Assembly (NCBI RefSeq): GCF_020010905.1
Contig: NZ_JAGJBY010000001.1
Coordinates: 4,980,001 to 5,044,000 of the forward strand
Source: Streptomyces acidiscabies
GTDB taxonomy: Bacteria; Actinomycetota; Actinomycetes; Streptomycetales; Streptomycetaceae
Length of the DNA: 64,000 bases
Direction: 5' to 3'
Shown: piece by piece, positions 36,101-52,900 of the stretch
Layout: the number at the start of each line of letters is the position of its first letter
Numbering within the stretch: the stretch's first letter is position 1
The notes under the pieces: model-generated
Seen by the model: the letters and a program-made list of their open reading frames with translations, nothing else
Databases searched by the model: none
What the model was told of the DNA's origin: nothing
Program-made: the position numbers and the translations under genes

Positions 36101-37770
36101 GGGACGAGGCGTGGCCGCCGCCGGGGGCCGAACCCGTCGAGCTGAGCGGGTTCTACGAGCGGGACGACGTGCGATACGGGCCCGTGTTCAGGGGGTTGCG
36201 CTCGCTCTGGCGCAGGGGCGGGGAGCTGTACGCCGAGGCCGTGCTGCCCGAGGAGGCGCGCGGCACCGACGGTTACGGCATCCATCCGGCCCTGCTCGAT
36301 GCCGCGCTCCACCCTGCGACCCTCGGCACGGACCCGCCCGGAGCCGGTGCGGTGTGGCTGCCGTTCACCTTCGACGGGGTACGGCTGCGGGCCACGGGCG
36401 CGTCCACCGTACGCGTCCGCCTCACCCCGCTCGGCGGGGAGAAGACCTGGCGGGTCGTGGTCAGCGACCCGGCGGGGGAGGAGGTGCTGACGTGCGAGAG
36501 CCTTGTCCTTGTCGCGGCCGAGGCAGGGCAGTTGAGGGCCGGACCGGCGCTGTACGCGCTGCGGTGGACGCCGGTGGAGACGGCCCTCGATGCCGGGGAG
36601 ACCGTACCGCCCGTCGTACAAGAGGCCGTCGGTCTGTCCGACGCGGTCGCCGACGACGAACCCCAACTCGCCCTGCGCGACGGCACCGTACTGATCCCCC
36701 GCCTCACCCCCGTACCCGCGCCCACCGAACCACCGCGCCTCGACCCGGACGGCACCCTCCTGCTCGCGGGCCCGGACACGGACCTCCTCACCGCGATCGG
36801 CGACCACTTCACCCGCACCGGACAGGTCGCCCGGACGCTGCTCCTCCCCGAGAACGGCATCCCGCCCCTGGACGACCTCCAGCTCACCGCGGTCGTCTAC
36901 GCCTCCGGCACCCACCCGGACGCCGGAACCGTGGCGACCCTGGACACCGCGACCGCCCACCTCCCCCTCGCCCTGTTCGCCGTCCTGCGCCCCGACCGGG
37001 ACGGCTACGGCATCCCACGCTCGGCGGCCGACGCAGCCTGCGAGGCGGTGGCACTGCGCCGGGGACTGGCCCTGACGTACGACACACCCGACCACGTACC
37101 CGAACTGCTCGACACCGCACGGGCGTACGGCGGCTCGCTCCTGGTCGCGACCCACGGCACCCCGCCCGCTTATCTGCGCACGTCGACCCGCCCGCAACCC
37201 CCCGCCCGCCGCACCGCCGCCACCGACAAGCCCCCCACGGACTGGTCCACCCGGCTCGCCCCCCTCTCCGCCGCCGAACAACTCCGTGCCCTGGTGGACG
37301 CCGTACGCACCCACGCGGCAGCGGTCCTCGGACGCGACGACCCCGAAACCCTGCGCGGCGACGCCACGTTCAAACAGCTCGGCCTCGACTCGATGACGGC
37401 GGTCGAACTCCGCAACCGGCTCGCCGCGGACACCGGACTGCGCCTGCCCACGGCGCTCGTCTACCGCCACCCGACCCCGACGGCCGTCGCCACCCACCTC
37501 CGGAACCGCCTGACGGGGGCACCACCACCGCGCGCCGCCGACACGGTTCTGGCCGACCTGACCCGGCTGGAGAACTCCTTGGCCGACAACGGCCATCACG
37601 ACACGCACGAGATCACCGCCCGCCTGGAGGCACTCCTCACCCGCAGGCGGAGCGCGAACAGCACGGAGTCCGCGCACCGGCTCAAGGCCGCGTCAGCCGA
37701 CCAGCTCCTCGACTTCATCGACAACGAACTCGGTGTCAGGCACGAGACCCCCACTCCGAAGGCCGGGTGA
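30115..37770 (+). CDS. Type I PKS 1: loading module plus module 1
   Basis: 2551 residues from ATG 30115 (CGGGAG upstream); there is no N-terminal docking coil, as expected for the first protein. Loading module: KSQ (23-429) with Gln179 in place of the active Cys (DTAQSSS), a malonyl decarboxylase; AT (~530-830) with GHSVGE (Ser621) and HAFH (721-724), so malonyl; ACP with Ser956. This yields an acetyl starter. Module 1: KS (~1016-1440, Cys1187); AT (~1520-1820) with GHSQGE (Ser1608) and YASH (1707-1710), so methylmalonyl; DH (~1875-2150) with H1908-xxx-G-xxxx-P and D2062; then only a ~135-residue KR remnant (~2210-2345) without the TGGTGxLG fold or YAAAN; ACP with Ser2426. The C-terminal docking helices (~2485-2551) end in LLDFIDNELGV. 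The KR cannot reduce, so a ketone should persist, and the intact DH would have no substrate. The next gene starts four bases after the stop. Confidence 0.93.
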   Translation: MDVKRQPVVPPTATADTRTTVPEPIAVVGMACRLPGAPDPASWWALLCEGRDAVTDTPPEQRRTDSALEGPGGYLDRIDTFDAAFFHIAPAEATATDPQQRLLLELGWEALEDAGIRPPTLARSRTGVFVSALWDDYSRVPGQPLTRHTMTGVHRSALANRLSYTYDLTGPSLTVDTAQSSSLVAVHLACESLRHGDCTLALAGGASLICSPHTTRLADARFGGLSAHGRCRTFDADADGFVRGEGGGLVVLKTLTAALRDGDPIYCLIRGSAVNSDGATDGLTRPSEQAQRDVVRLACANAGIRPHEVQYVELHGTGTPVGDPIEAAALGAALGQDEARTEPLAVGSAKTNVGHLEAAAGIVGLLKTALSIHHRELAPSLHFTAAALPLADLGLTVRTEHGSWPCPERAPIAGVSSFGMGGTNAHLILDAAPPPPAVGPNSWTGPVTWTVSAHTAPALQAQAARLRGHLTEPDAVRVSRALSTTRTALAHRAVLLGQDTGELLDALDVLAKGGQSASVVRGEVDPEGERAFLFSGQGAQRPGMGRELYAAFPVFADALDTACAALDAHLDRPLRDIVLGDDREPLDRTGYTQPALFAVETSLYRLAESFGLTAHCLLGHSVGEIAAAHVAGVLSLDDASALVAARGRLMQGVTATGAMAAWQASAQEAREMLAGHEERVAVAAVNGPTAVVISGDRETVEALTAGWRERGRKVSRLKVSHAFHSPHMDAVLDELRAVAAGLTFREPVVPIVSGVTGELIGDGLADPEYWARHAREPVQFLAGVRGMCARGVTTFLELGPDAQLTAMARECFPEGVRRRPVVVPVGRRGRDEVSTFIAALAQAYVRGGEVDFAQGCGAEGRGAEGRGGQGRGAQGRGARVELPTYAFQRERYWPGAVPQEPPQDAVPPQGAVPPKAPVLERPDALALVREHVAAVLGATPAAVHPTHTFKQLGFDSAAAAELGERLRTATGLGLTATLTFDHPTPDAVAGHLTGLLTGTPPDPAPTPVPVAPDDDPIAVVAMSCRYPGGADSPEALWRLLADGTDAIGDFPTDRGWNLEHLFHPDPDRPGTSHTRHGGFLYDAAGFDAEFFGISPREALAVDPQQRLLLECAWEAFERAGLDPRSLKGSSTGVFIGMTGQDYGPRLHEPAPATDGYLLTGSTPSVASGRLAFTFGLEGPALTVDTACSSSLVTLHLAAQALRRGECRLALAGGATVLATPGMFTEFSRQRGLAPDGRCKPFAAAADGTGWAEGVGLVLLERLSEARRSGHRVLAVVRGSAVNQDGASNGLTAPNGPAQQRVIRAALTDARLTAADIDAVEAHGTGTTLGDPIEAQALIATYGQDRTEPLWLGSLKSNIGHTQAAAGIAGVIKTVMALRHEHLPATLHVDEPSRHVDWSAGAVRLLTEAVPWTRGARVRRAGVSSFGISGTNAHVVLEEAPPSAETPPAEELEVAPWAVSARSAPALAEQVRRLGELTDASPTEVGRALATTRTVFEHRAVLLGHETVSAVAADIGPGPVLVFPGQGSQWAGMGARLLDTSPVFAARVAACETALSPYVDWSLTGVLRGDGQELTRVDVVQPVLWAVMVSLAAVWAEYGVRPAAVVGHSQGEIAAACVAGALTLEDGAKVVALRSRALRKLAGSGAMASLGVGRAEAAELVGPYEGVGVAAVNGPSSTVISGPPAEVAAVVADTEARGLRGRLIDVDYASHSPQVDAIADELAGVLAGVAPSSAPVAFYSAVTGTRIDTASLDAGYWVTNLRRPVRFADAVSALLGAGHRVFIEASSHPVLVPALAESFEEADTDAVAVPTLRRHDDGPYRVAQSLAHAFVAGCDVRWEKWFPAGAGLPMVELPTYPFQRCRYWLDAPSGVTDTSGHAVLGTAVELADGDGWLLTGRISRDGQPWLAQHTLLGNTVVPASAVVEWALRAADEAGYAGVDDLTFTVPLVLPDSGGLQVQIVAGKGELRVHARPDGTAAWTCHAEGQLASEAGAETAIGDEAWPPPGAEPVELSGFYERDDVRYGPVFRGLRSLWRRGGELYAEAVLPEEARGTDGYGIHPALLDAALHPATLGTDPPGAGAVWLPFTFDGVRLRATGASTVRVRLTPLGGEKTWRVVVSDPAGEEVLTCESLVLVAAEAGQLRAGPALYALRWTPVETALDAGETVPPVVQEAVGLSDAVADDEPQLALRDGTVLIPRLTPVPAPTEPPRLDPDGTLLLAGPDTDLLTAIGDHFTRTGQVARTLLLPENGIPPLDDLQLTAVVYASGTHPDAGTVATLDTATAHLPLALFAVLRPDRDGYGIPRSAADAACEAVALRRGLALTYDTPDHVPELLDTARAYGGSLLVATHGTPPAYLRTSTRPQPPARRTAATDKPPTDWSTRLAPLSAAEQLRALVDAVRTHAAAVLGRDDPETLRGDATFKQLGLDSMTAVELRNRLAADTGLRLPTALVYRHPTPTAVATHLRNRLTGAPPPRAADTVLADLTRLENSLADNGHHDTHEITARLEALLTRRRSANSTESAHRLKAASADQLLDFIDNELGVRHETPTPKAG
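32683..32742 (+). repeat. 15-bp tandem repeat x4 in the loading-module linker
   Basis: Four copies of a 15-base unit like GGTGCTGAAGGGCGG encode GAEGR-type pentapeptides between the loading AT and the LPTYAF segment of PKS1. It keeps the frame. Confidence 0.85.
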
Positions 37771-37774
37771 CTCC

Positions 37775-43948
<6,174 letters not shown>

Positions 43949-43979
43949 GCCGGGTGCCCACCGAACACGGGGAGTGCGC

Positions 43980-46900
43980 ATGGTGAGCGAGGAGAAACTC
44001 GTCGACTACCTCAAACGCGTCTCCGCCGACCTGCACACCACACGGCAGCGGCTGCGCGAGGCGGAGGAACGCGCCCAGGAACCCATCGCCGTCGTCGAGA
44101 TGGCCTGCCGCTACCCCGGCGGGATCCGCACCCCCGAAGCGCTCTGGGACCTGGTCGCCACCGGCCGCCACGCGCTCGGCCCGTTCCCCGAGAACCGGGG
44201 CTGGGACCTCGCGGCCCTCTTCCACCCCGACCCCGACCACCCCGGCACCACGTACGCCCGCGAAGGCGGATTCGTCCACGACGCCGACCTGTTCGACCCC
44301 GAGTTCTTCGGCATCAGCCCCCGCGAGGCACAGGCCCTCGACCCCCAGCAGCGCCTGCTCCTGGAGTGCGCGTGGGAGGCGCTGGAACGCGCCGGCCTCG
44401 ATCCGAGGTCCCTGCATGGCAGCCGCACCGGCGTGTACGCGGGTGCCGCCCTGCCCGGCTTCGGGACCCCGCACCTCGACGCCGAGGCCGAGGGACACCT
44501 CGTCACCGGCAGCGCGCCCAGCGTCCTGTCCGGCCGCCTCGCCTACACCTTCGGCTTCGAGGGCCCGGCCGTCACCATCGACACGGCCTGCTCCTCCTCG
44601 CTCGTCGCCGTCCACCTCGCGGCCCACGCCCTGCGGCAGCGCGAGTGCGACCTCGCGCTCGCGGGCGGGGTCACGGTGATGACCACGCCGTACGTGTTCA
44701 CCGAGTTCTCCCGCCAGCGCGGCCTAGCCGCCGACGGGCGCTGCAAGCCGTTCGCGGACGCCGCCGACGGCACCGCGTTCTCCGAGGGCGCCGGCCTGCT
44801 CGTACTGGAGCGGCTCACCGACGCCCGCCGGGCCGGACACCCGATCCTCGCGGTGATCCGGGGTTCAGCCGTCAACCAGGACGGCGCAAGCAATGGGCTC
44901 ACCGCGCCCAACGGCCTCGCCCAGCAGCGCGTGATCCGCGCAGCGCTGGCCGGGGCTCGCCTCTCACCCGCCGAGATCGACGCGGTCGAGGCACACGGCA
45001 CCGGCACCCGCCTCGGCGACCCCATCGAGGCGGACGCCCTGCTCGCCACGTACGGACAGGAACGCCACGACGAGAAACCGCTGTGGCTCGGGTCGGTCAA
45101 GTCCAACCTGGGACACACCCAGGGCGCCGCCGGGGCCGCTGGACTCATCAAGATGGTCCTCGGACTGCGGCACGAGACCCTCCCGGCGACCCTGCACGTG
45201 AACTCCCCGACCGCACAAGCCGATTGGGCGTCGGGAGACGTACGGCTGCTCACCGAGGCGGTGCCCTGGCCGCGCGGGGAGCGCACCCGGCGGGCCGGGG
45301 TGTCGTCGTTCGGGATCTCCGGGACCAACGCGCACGTGATCCTGGAGGAGGCACCGCCAGAAGAACCAGCGGACGAACCGGTACGGCGAGACCCCGGGGG
45401 GCGCCCGGACCTGCCATGGCTGCTGTCCGCCCGCACCGTCCCCGCCCTGCGCGCCCACGCCGGAGCACTCGCCCCGCACCTGGACGACCCCACGGCGGCA
45501 GTCGCCGCCACCCTGTCCCACCGCACCCTCTTCGAACACCGCGCCGTGGTGCTCGGCACCGACCGCGAGGAACGCGCACAAGCCCTCGCCGCCCTCGCCG
45601 AAGGCCGTCCGCACCCGGCCCTCGTACGCCCCCCGGGCGCGGCCCGCACTGGCACCACCGCGTTCCTCTTCACCGGCCAGGGCAGCCAACGCCCCGGCAT
45701 GGGACAGGAGTTGTACGCCGCCTTCCCCGCCTTCGCCGAAGCCCTGGACGACGTCTGCGCCCACCTGGACCCGGCCCTGAAGCGCACCCTGTTCGCCCCG
45801 CCCGACAGCGCCGAAGCCGCCGCACTGAACGAGACCGGCACCACCCAGACAGCCCTGTTCGCCCTCGAAACGGCCCTCTACCGGCTCGTCACCTCCTTCG
45901 GCGTCACCCCCAGCCACCTCACCGGACACTCGGTGGGCGAGATCGCCGCCGCCCACGCGGCCGGAGTCCTCGACCTGCCGGACGCCTGCACCCTCGTCGC
46001 CGCACGCGGACGCCTCATGCAGGCCCTGCCACCGGGCGGCGCCATGCTCGCCGTCCAGGCCACCGAGACCGACGTACTCCCCCTCCTCACGGACCGCCTC
46101 GCGCTCGCGGCGGTCAACGGACCCACCTCCGTGGTGATCTCCGGCGACGCCACCCAAGCGGCCACGCTGGAACACACCCTGCGCGCACGCGGACTGCGCA
46201 CCAAACGCCTCAACGTGAGCCACGCCTTCCACTCACCGCTCCTCGACCCCATGCTGGACGAATTCCGCGCCGTCGTCCGCGAGTTGACCTTCCACCCGCC
46301 GACCCTCCCCATCGTCTCCAACCTCACCGGAGCCCTCGCCGACGCGCAGACGCTGGCCGACCCCGAGTACTGGGTACGGCACGTCCGCCGGCCGGTGCGG
46401 TTCTTCGACGGGGTGCGCGCGCTCGACGCCCAGAAAGTGGTCCGGTACCTGGAGCTGGGGCCGGACCCGGTCCTGACCACGATGGTGCGGGACTGCCTGC
46501 CGTCCACCGAACCCGTCGTGACCACCGCCCTGCGCACCGGACACGACGAGACACGCACCCTGCTCAGCGCCCTGGCCACCCTCCACACCGACGGCCAGCC
46601 CGTCGACTTCACCCCCCTCGTCCCGCCCGGCACCGACCACCCCCACCTGCCCACCTACCCCTTCCAGCGCCGCCGCTACTGGCGCTCGGCCCCCCACACC
46701 CCCACCAGCGCCGTCGACCTGGACGACACCGGCCACCCGCTCCTGCCGGTCGCGGTCCAACAAGCCGACGGCGGACTCCTGTTCGCCGGACGCCTCTCCC
46801 CACGCACACACCCCTGGCTCGCGGACCACACCATCGGCGGCGCCGTCCCGTTCCCCGGCACCGCCTTCCTCGAACTCGCCCTGTCCGCAGCCCGGTTCAC

Positions 46901-49900
46901 CCAGTGCGACACCATCGACGACCTCACCCTCGAAACCCCGCTGCTCCTCGACGACAACGGCACCGTCAGCCTCCAACTCACCCTCGCCGCACCGGACTCC
47001 ACCGGCCGCCGCACCCTGGCCGTCCACGCCCGCACCGACGACGAGTGGCACCGCCACGCCACCGGAACCCTCACGGCGAGCACCGACACCCACCCGCCGA
47101 CCCCCACGACCTGGCCACCCACCGACGCCACCCCCGTCGACGTCGACGCCCTGTACACCCGCCTCGACGAACAGGGCTACGCCTACGGCCCCGCCTTCCG
47201 AGCCGTCCGAGCCGCCTGGCGACACGGCGACGACCTGTACGCCGACGTCCACCTCACCGAGCCAGCCGACGGGTTCACCCTCCACCCCGTCCTGCTCGAC
47301 GCCGCGCTGCACGCCGTGGACACCCTCTACCCGCACGACGACCGGCAGGTCCGCCTGCCGTTCTCCTTCACCGGCGTCCGCCAGTACACGACCGGCGCGA
47401 CCACGCTCCGCGCCCACCTCACCGCCCTGGCCGACGACCGGCTCCGCCTCGACCTCACCGACACCGACGGCGCCCCGGTCGCCACCATCGACACACTCCG
47501 CCTGCGCCGGATCGCCACCGGCCACTGGCGTACGAGCATTCCCCTGCACCACCTGGAGTGGCAGCAACTCCCCTTCTCCTTCTCCGGCGAGGCATCGGAG
47601 GCCGAGAGCGACTTCGTGTTCGCCGCCTTCCCCGCCGGGGACGACCCGGCGCAGGCGCGGACCCACGCCCACCAAGCCCTGCGCCTGGTGTCCGACTGGC
47701 TCGCCACCGACACCGAGGCGCGACTCGTCGTCGTCACCGAGGGCGCGGTGACCGCCCGCCCGGACGACCCGCCGCCCGACCTGGCCACCGCCCCCCTGTG
47801 GGGCCTGGTCCGCGCCGCGCAGGCCGAACAGCCCGGCCGTATCCTGCTGCTGGACACGGACCAGGACCCCGCATCGCGTGCGGCACAGTCCGCCGCACTC
47901 GCCGCCGCCACGGCCCGCAACGAGACACAGCTCGCCCTGCGCGACGGAACGGCCCTGGTGCCACGACTCGCCGCCGTCGGTCAATCCGAGGCGACCGCAC
48001 CGGAGTTGGACCCCGAGCGCGCCGTCCTGATCACCGGCGGCACCGGAGGGCTCGGGCAGACGGTCGCCCGCCATCTCGCCGCCGCGCACGGAGCCCGCCA
48101 CCTGCTCCTCGCCGGCCGCCGGGGTCCTGACGCGGAAGGCGTCGCCGAACTCCGCGACGACCTCGCGGAGTTGGGCGTCGAGGTGGAGGCGGTGGCCTGC
48201 GACGTCACCGACCCCGAAGCGCTCGCCGAACTCGTCGGCTCCCGCGCGCTGACCGCCGTCGTCCACCTGGCCGGGATCGTCGACGACAGCCTCGTCACGG
48301 CGATGACCCCGGACCAACTCGACGCCGTCCTCACCCCGAAGGCCGACGCGGCCTGGCAACTCCACCGCCTCACCCAGGACATGGACCTCGCGGCGTTCGT
48401 GCTGTTCTCCTCCGCCGGATCCGTCCTCGGGGCCGCAGGACAGGCCAACTACGCCACCGCCAACGCGTTCCTCGACGCCCTCGCCGAACACCGCCGCGCC
48501 GAGGGCCTCGCCGCGACCTCCATCGCGTGGGGGCTGTGGGAGTCCGCAGCCGGCGGGATGGCCGCACGGCTCGACGACACCGACCGCGCGCGCATCCGCC
48601 GTACGGGTGTCGCCGCGCTGACCGACGAGCAGGCGCTCGGACTCTTCGACGCGGCACTGACCGCCGCCCGGCCCGCCGTGCTCGCCTCCCGGTTCGACCG
48701 GGCGGTCCTGCGCGACGACATGATGTCGCCCGTCCTGCGCGGCCTCGTCCGCACACCCCGCCCGGCCCCGGTGACCCGCGAGGAGGAGACCACCTGGGCC
48801 GCACACGTGGCCGCGCTGCCGGACACCGACCGGGAACGCGCGCTGACCGAACTGGTCCGTGAACAGGTCGCGATCGTGCTCGCGCACCCCACGCCCGGCG
48901 CCATCGAACTGGACCGCGCCTTCCACGAGTTGGGCTTCGACTCGCTGACCTCGCTGGAACTGCGCAACCGGCTGTCCACCGCGACCGGCATCCGGCTCCC
49001 CGCGACCCTCGTCTTCGACCACCCCACCGCCAAGGCACTGGTGAACCACCTGCGCGCCCAACTCCCGGGTGCGGGTGCGGGTGCGGCAAAGGCGATCGAG
49101 GCCACGACCGTACGGGCGGCCACGGACGACGACCCCATCGCGATCGTCGGCATGGCCTGCCGCTACCCCGGCGGGGTCACCTCCCCCGAGGACCTCTGGC
49201 GCCTGGTGCGCGACGGGGGTGACGCCATCGGGCCCTTCCCCGAGAACCGGGGCTGGAACACCGCCGAACTCTTCGACCCCGACCCCGACCAGGTCGGCCA
49301 CAGCTACACCCGGGAGGGCGGATTCCTCTATGACGCGGGCGAGTTCGACGCCGAGTTCTTCGGCATCAGCCCCCGCGAGGCGCTGGCGATGGACCCTCAG
49401 CAACGGCTCCTCCTGGAGACCGCCTGGCACGCCTTCGAGGACGCCGGGATCGACCCGGCGACCCTGCGCGGAACGTCGTGCGGGGTGATCACCGGGATCA
49501 TGTACGACGACTACGGCTCACGGTTCCTCGCGCGCAAACCCGAGGGGTTCGAGGGGCGGATCATGACCGGGAGCACACCGAGTGTGGCCTCCGGACGGGT
49601 TGCCTACACCTTCGGGCTCGAAGGGCCCGCGATCACCGTCGACACCGCCTGCTCGTCGTCGTCGGTCGCGATCCACCTGGCGGCACAGGCACTTCGGCAG
49701 GGGGAGTGCGAGCTGGCGCTCGCGGGGGGCGTGACCGTGATGGCCACGCCGAACACGTTCGTGGAGTTCTCCCGGCAGCGGGGGCTGGCGCCCGACGGTC
49801 GGTGCAAGCCGTTCTCGGCCGCCGCCGACGGCACCGGCTGGGGCGAGGGGGCCGGATTGGTCGTCCTGGAGCGGCTCTCCGACGCGCGGCGTCGCGGACA

Positions 49901-52900
49901 CAAGGTGCTGGCGCTGCTGCGGGGGTCCGCCGTGAACCAGGACGGCGCCTCGAACGGGCTCACCGCACCCAACGGGCCGTCGCAGGAGCGGGTGATCCGG
50001 GCGGCGCTCGCCGGGGCGGGGCAGCGGGCGGCGGATGTGGACGCGGTGGAGGCGCACGGTACGGGGACCGTCCTCGGCGATCCCATCGAGGCGGGGGCGT
50101 TGCTTGCCGTCTATGGGCAGGGGCGGGCTGTGGAGCGGCCGTTGTGGCTCGGGTCGGTGAAGTCGAACATCGGGCACACGCAGGCGGCGGCGGGGGTGGC
50201 CGGGGTGATCAAGATGGTGATGGCGCTGCGGCATGAGGTGCTTCCCGTCAGCCTCCATGCCGAGGTGCCTTCGGGGCATGTGGAGTGGGACGGGGGTGGG
50301 GTGCGGTTGCTTTCCGAGGCGGTGGGGTGGCCTCGGGGGGAGCGGGTTCGGCGGGCCGGGGTGTCGTCGTTCGGGATTTCGGGGACTAATGCGCATCTGA
50401 TTCTTGAGGAGGCGCCGGGGGGTGAGGAGGGGGCTTCTGTTGAGGAGCCTGAGGTGGTGCCGTGGGTGGTGTCGGCGCGGAGTTCGGGGGCGTTGGAGGA
50501 ACAGGTGCGGCGGGTGCGGGAGTTGGAGGCTTCGGCGGTCGAGGTGGGGTGGTCGCTGGTTGCGACGCGGTCGGTGTTCGAGCACCGGGCCGTGATTGTG
50601 GATGGAGACGTGGTGTCGGGGGTGGCCGGGGACATTGGGCCCGGGCCGGTGCTGGTGTTCCCGGGTCAGGGGTCGCAGTGGGTGGGGATGGGGGCCCAAC
50701 TCCTCGACGAGTCGCCGGTGTTCGCAGATCGGATCGCGGAGTGCGAGCAGGCCCTTGCGCCTCATGTGGACTGGTCGCTGACTGAAGTGCTGCGGGGCGG
50801 CAGGGAGTTGGACCGTGTTGATGTGGTTCAGCCGGTGTTGTGGGCGGTGATGGTTTCCCTCGCCGCCATCTGGGAGGGTTATGGCGTTGTGCCCGCCGCA
50901 GTGATTGGGCATTCACAGGGTGAGATAGCAGCAGCCTGCGTTGCGGGAGCACTGTCGCTCCAGGACGCGGCGCGGATCGTCGCCGTCCGCAGTGACGCAC
51001 TCCGGCAGCTCCAGGGCCGGGGAGACATGGCCTCGATCGGCACCGGCCCGGACGAGGTGCGTGCGCTGATCGGCGATCATCGGCCCGGCGTGTCCGTCGC
51101 CGTCGTCAACAGCGCCTCCTCCACAGTGATTTCAGGGCCGCCCGCCGAGGTGGCTGCGGTGGTGTCCGAGGCTGAGGCGCGCGGACTGAGGGCACGCCTC
51201 ATCGACGTGGGCTACGCCTCTCATAATGCTCAAATAGACGAACTCCGCGAGGAGTTGACCCGACGGCTCTCCGACGTCCGGCCGAGTGCGGTGTCCGACG
51301 TCGCCTTCTACTCGACCGTCACCGCTGGCCGCATCGACACAACTGCCCTCGACACCGAGTACTGGGTCACCAACCTCCGTGAACAAGTCCGTTTCGCCGA
51401 GACCATCGCAGCTCTCCAGGCCGACGGCTACCGCCTGTTCATCGAGGCCAGTCCCCACCCCGTCCTCGTCCTCCCCATGGAGGAGACCATCGACACCGGG
51501 ACCGTCGTCCCGACCCTCCGCCGCGACCACGGGGGTACGAAACAACTCACCCTCGCCGCAGCCCAGGCCTTCACCGCAGGCGCCGACATCAACTGGCACC
51601 GCTGGTTCCCCACCCCGCCCCACACCATCGACCTCCCCACCTACCCCTTCCAACACCACCACTACTGGCTAGCACCCCCCACCACCCCCACCGACGCCAC
51701 CGACCTGGGCATGACCCCCCTCGACCACCCCCACCTCACCGCCACCACCGAACTCCCCGCCTCCGACGCCTACTTGCTCACCGGCCGCCTCACCCACGAA
51801 ACCTCCCCCTGGCTGGCCGAACACGTCGTCGCCGCGACCCCCCTGGTCCCCGGCTCCGCTCTGATCGAGTGGCTGCTCAGGGCCGCCGACGAAGCGGGCT
51901 GCCCCACCCTGGACGAGGTCACGCTGACGGCACCACTCCCGTTCCCCGATTCGGGAACCACCCAGCTCCAGATAACCGTGGGCGCGGCGGACGACGAGGG
52001 CCGACGCGAGGTCCGTGTGTACGCGCGACGCGACACCGCGTGGGTGTGCCATGCCACCGGCGTGGCGAGCCCCGAACCCCCTGTACCGGCCGCCGAGTTG
52101 GCCCCCGAATGGCCCCCTGTCGACGCCGACCCCGTCGACGTCGAGGACTTCTACCCGCGCGCCGCGCAGACCGGCTACACCTACGGCCCGGCCTTCCAGG
52201 GCTTGCGAAAGCTGTGGCGACACGGCCCCGACCTGTTCGCGGAGATCACCCTCCCCGAACAGGCGGGCCCCCACGACGGTTTCGGCATCCACCCCGCCCT
52301 GCTGGACGCCGCCCTGCACCCCTTGATGCTCCTCGACCCACCCGGAAACGGCCGCCTGTGGCTCCCGTTCGCCTGGACCGGCGTGACCCTGAGCGCGACC
52401 GGCGCGACCAGCGTCCGCGTACGACTGACCCCTCGCGGCGAGACCGTCGGAGTCACCATCACCGACAGCACCGGCGCCCCCGTCCTCACCACGGACGCGC
52501 TGACCCTGCGCGCGGTCGCCCCCGGCCAGTTGGCGGCCGGCGTCGAGGGGCTCTATGCCGTCGAGTGGACCCCGCTCACGGCACCGCACGACGAGGGCGA
52601 GGAGACCCTCGTGTTGGCCGTGGACGGTGAGGAACTGCCGTCCGTGGCAAAGGTGTTGGCCGAAGTGCAGGAGTTCCTCGACTCCTCCGAGGAGTCCCGT
52701 CTGACGGTCGTGACCCGGGGCGCGGTGGCCGTCGACGGCGGCGACGTGGACCCTTCGGCAGCCGCCGTATGGGGCCTGGTCCGCAGCGCCCAGACAGAGC
52801 ACCCGGGCCGTCTCGCCCTGCTGGACACGGACGGCGGCGAACTGCCCCGGCTGCCCGGCGGTGAACCCCAACTCGCCTTGAGGGACGGCGCGTTGTACGT

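Noticed and set aside
36741..37140. Module 1 KR as an active ketoreductase
   Set aside because: It lacks the nucleotide-binding motif and the catalytic Tyr/Asn motif, and is far too short.
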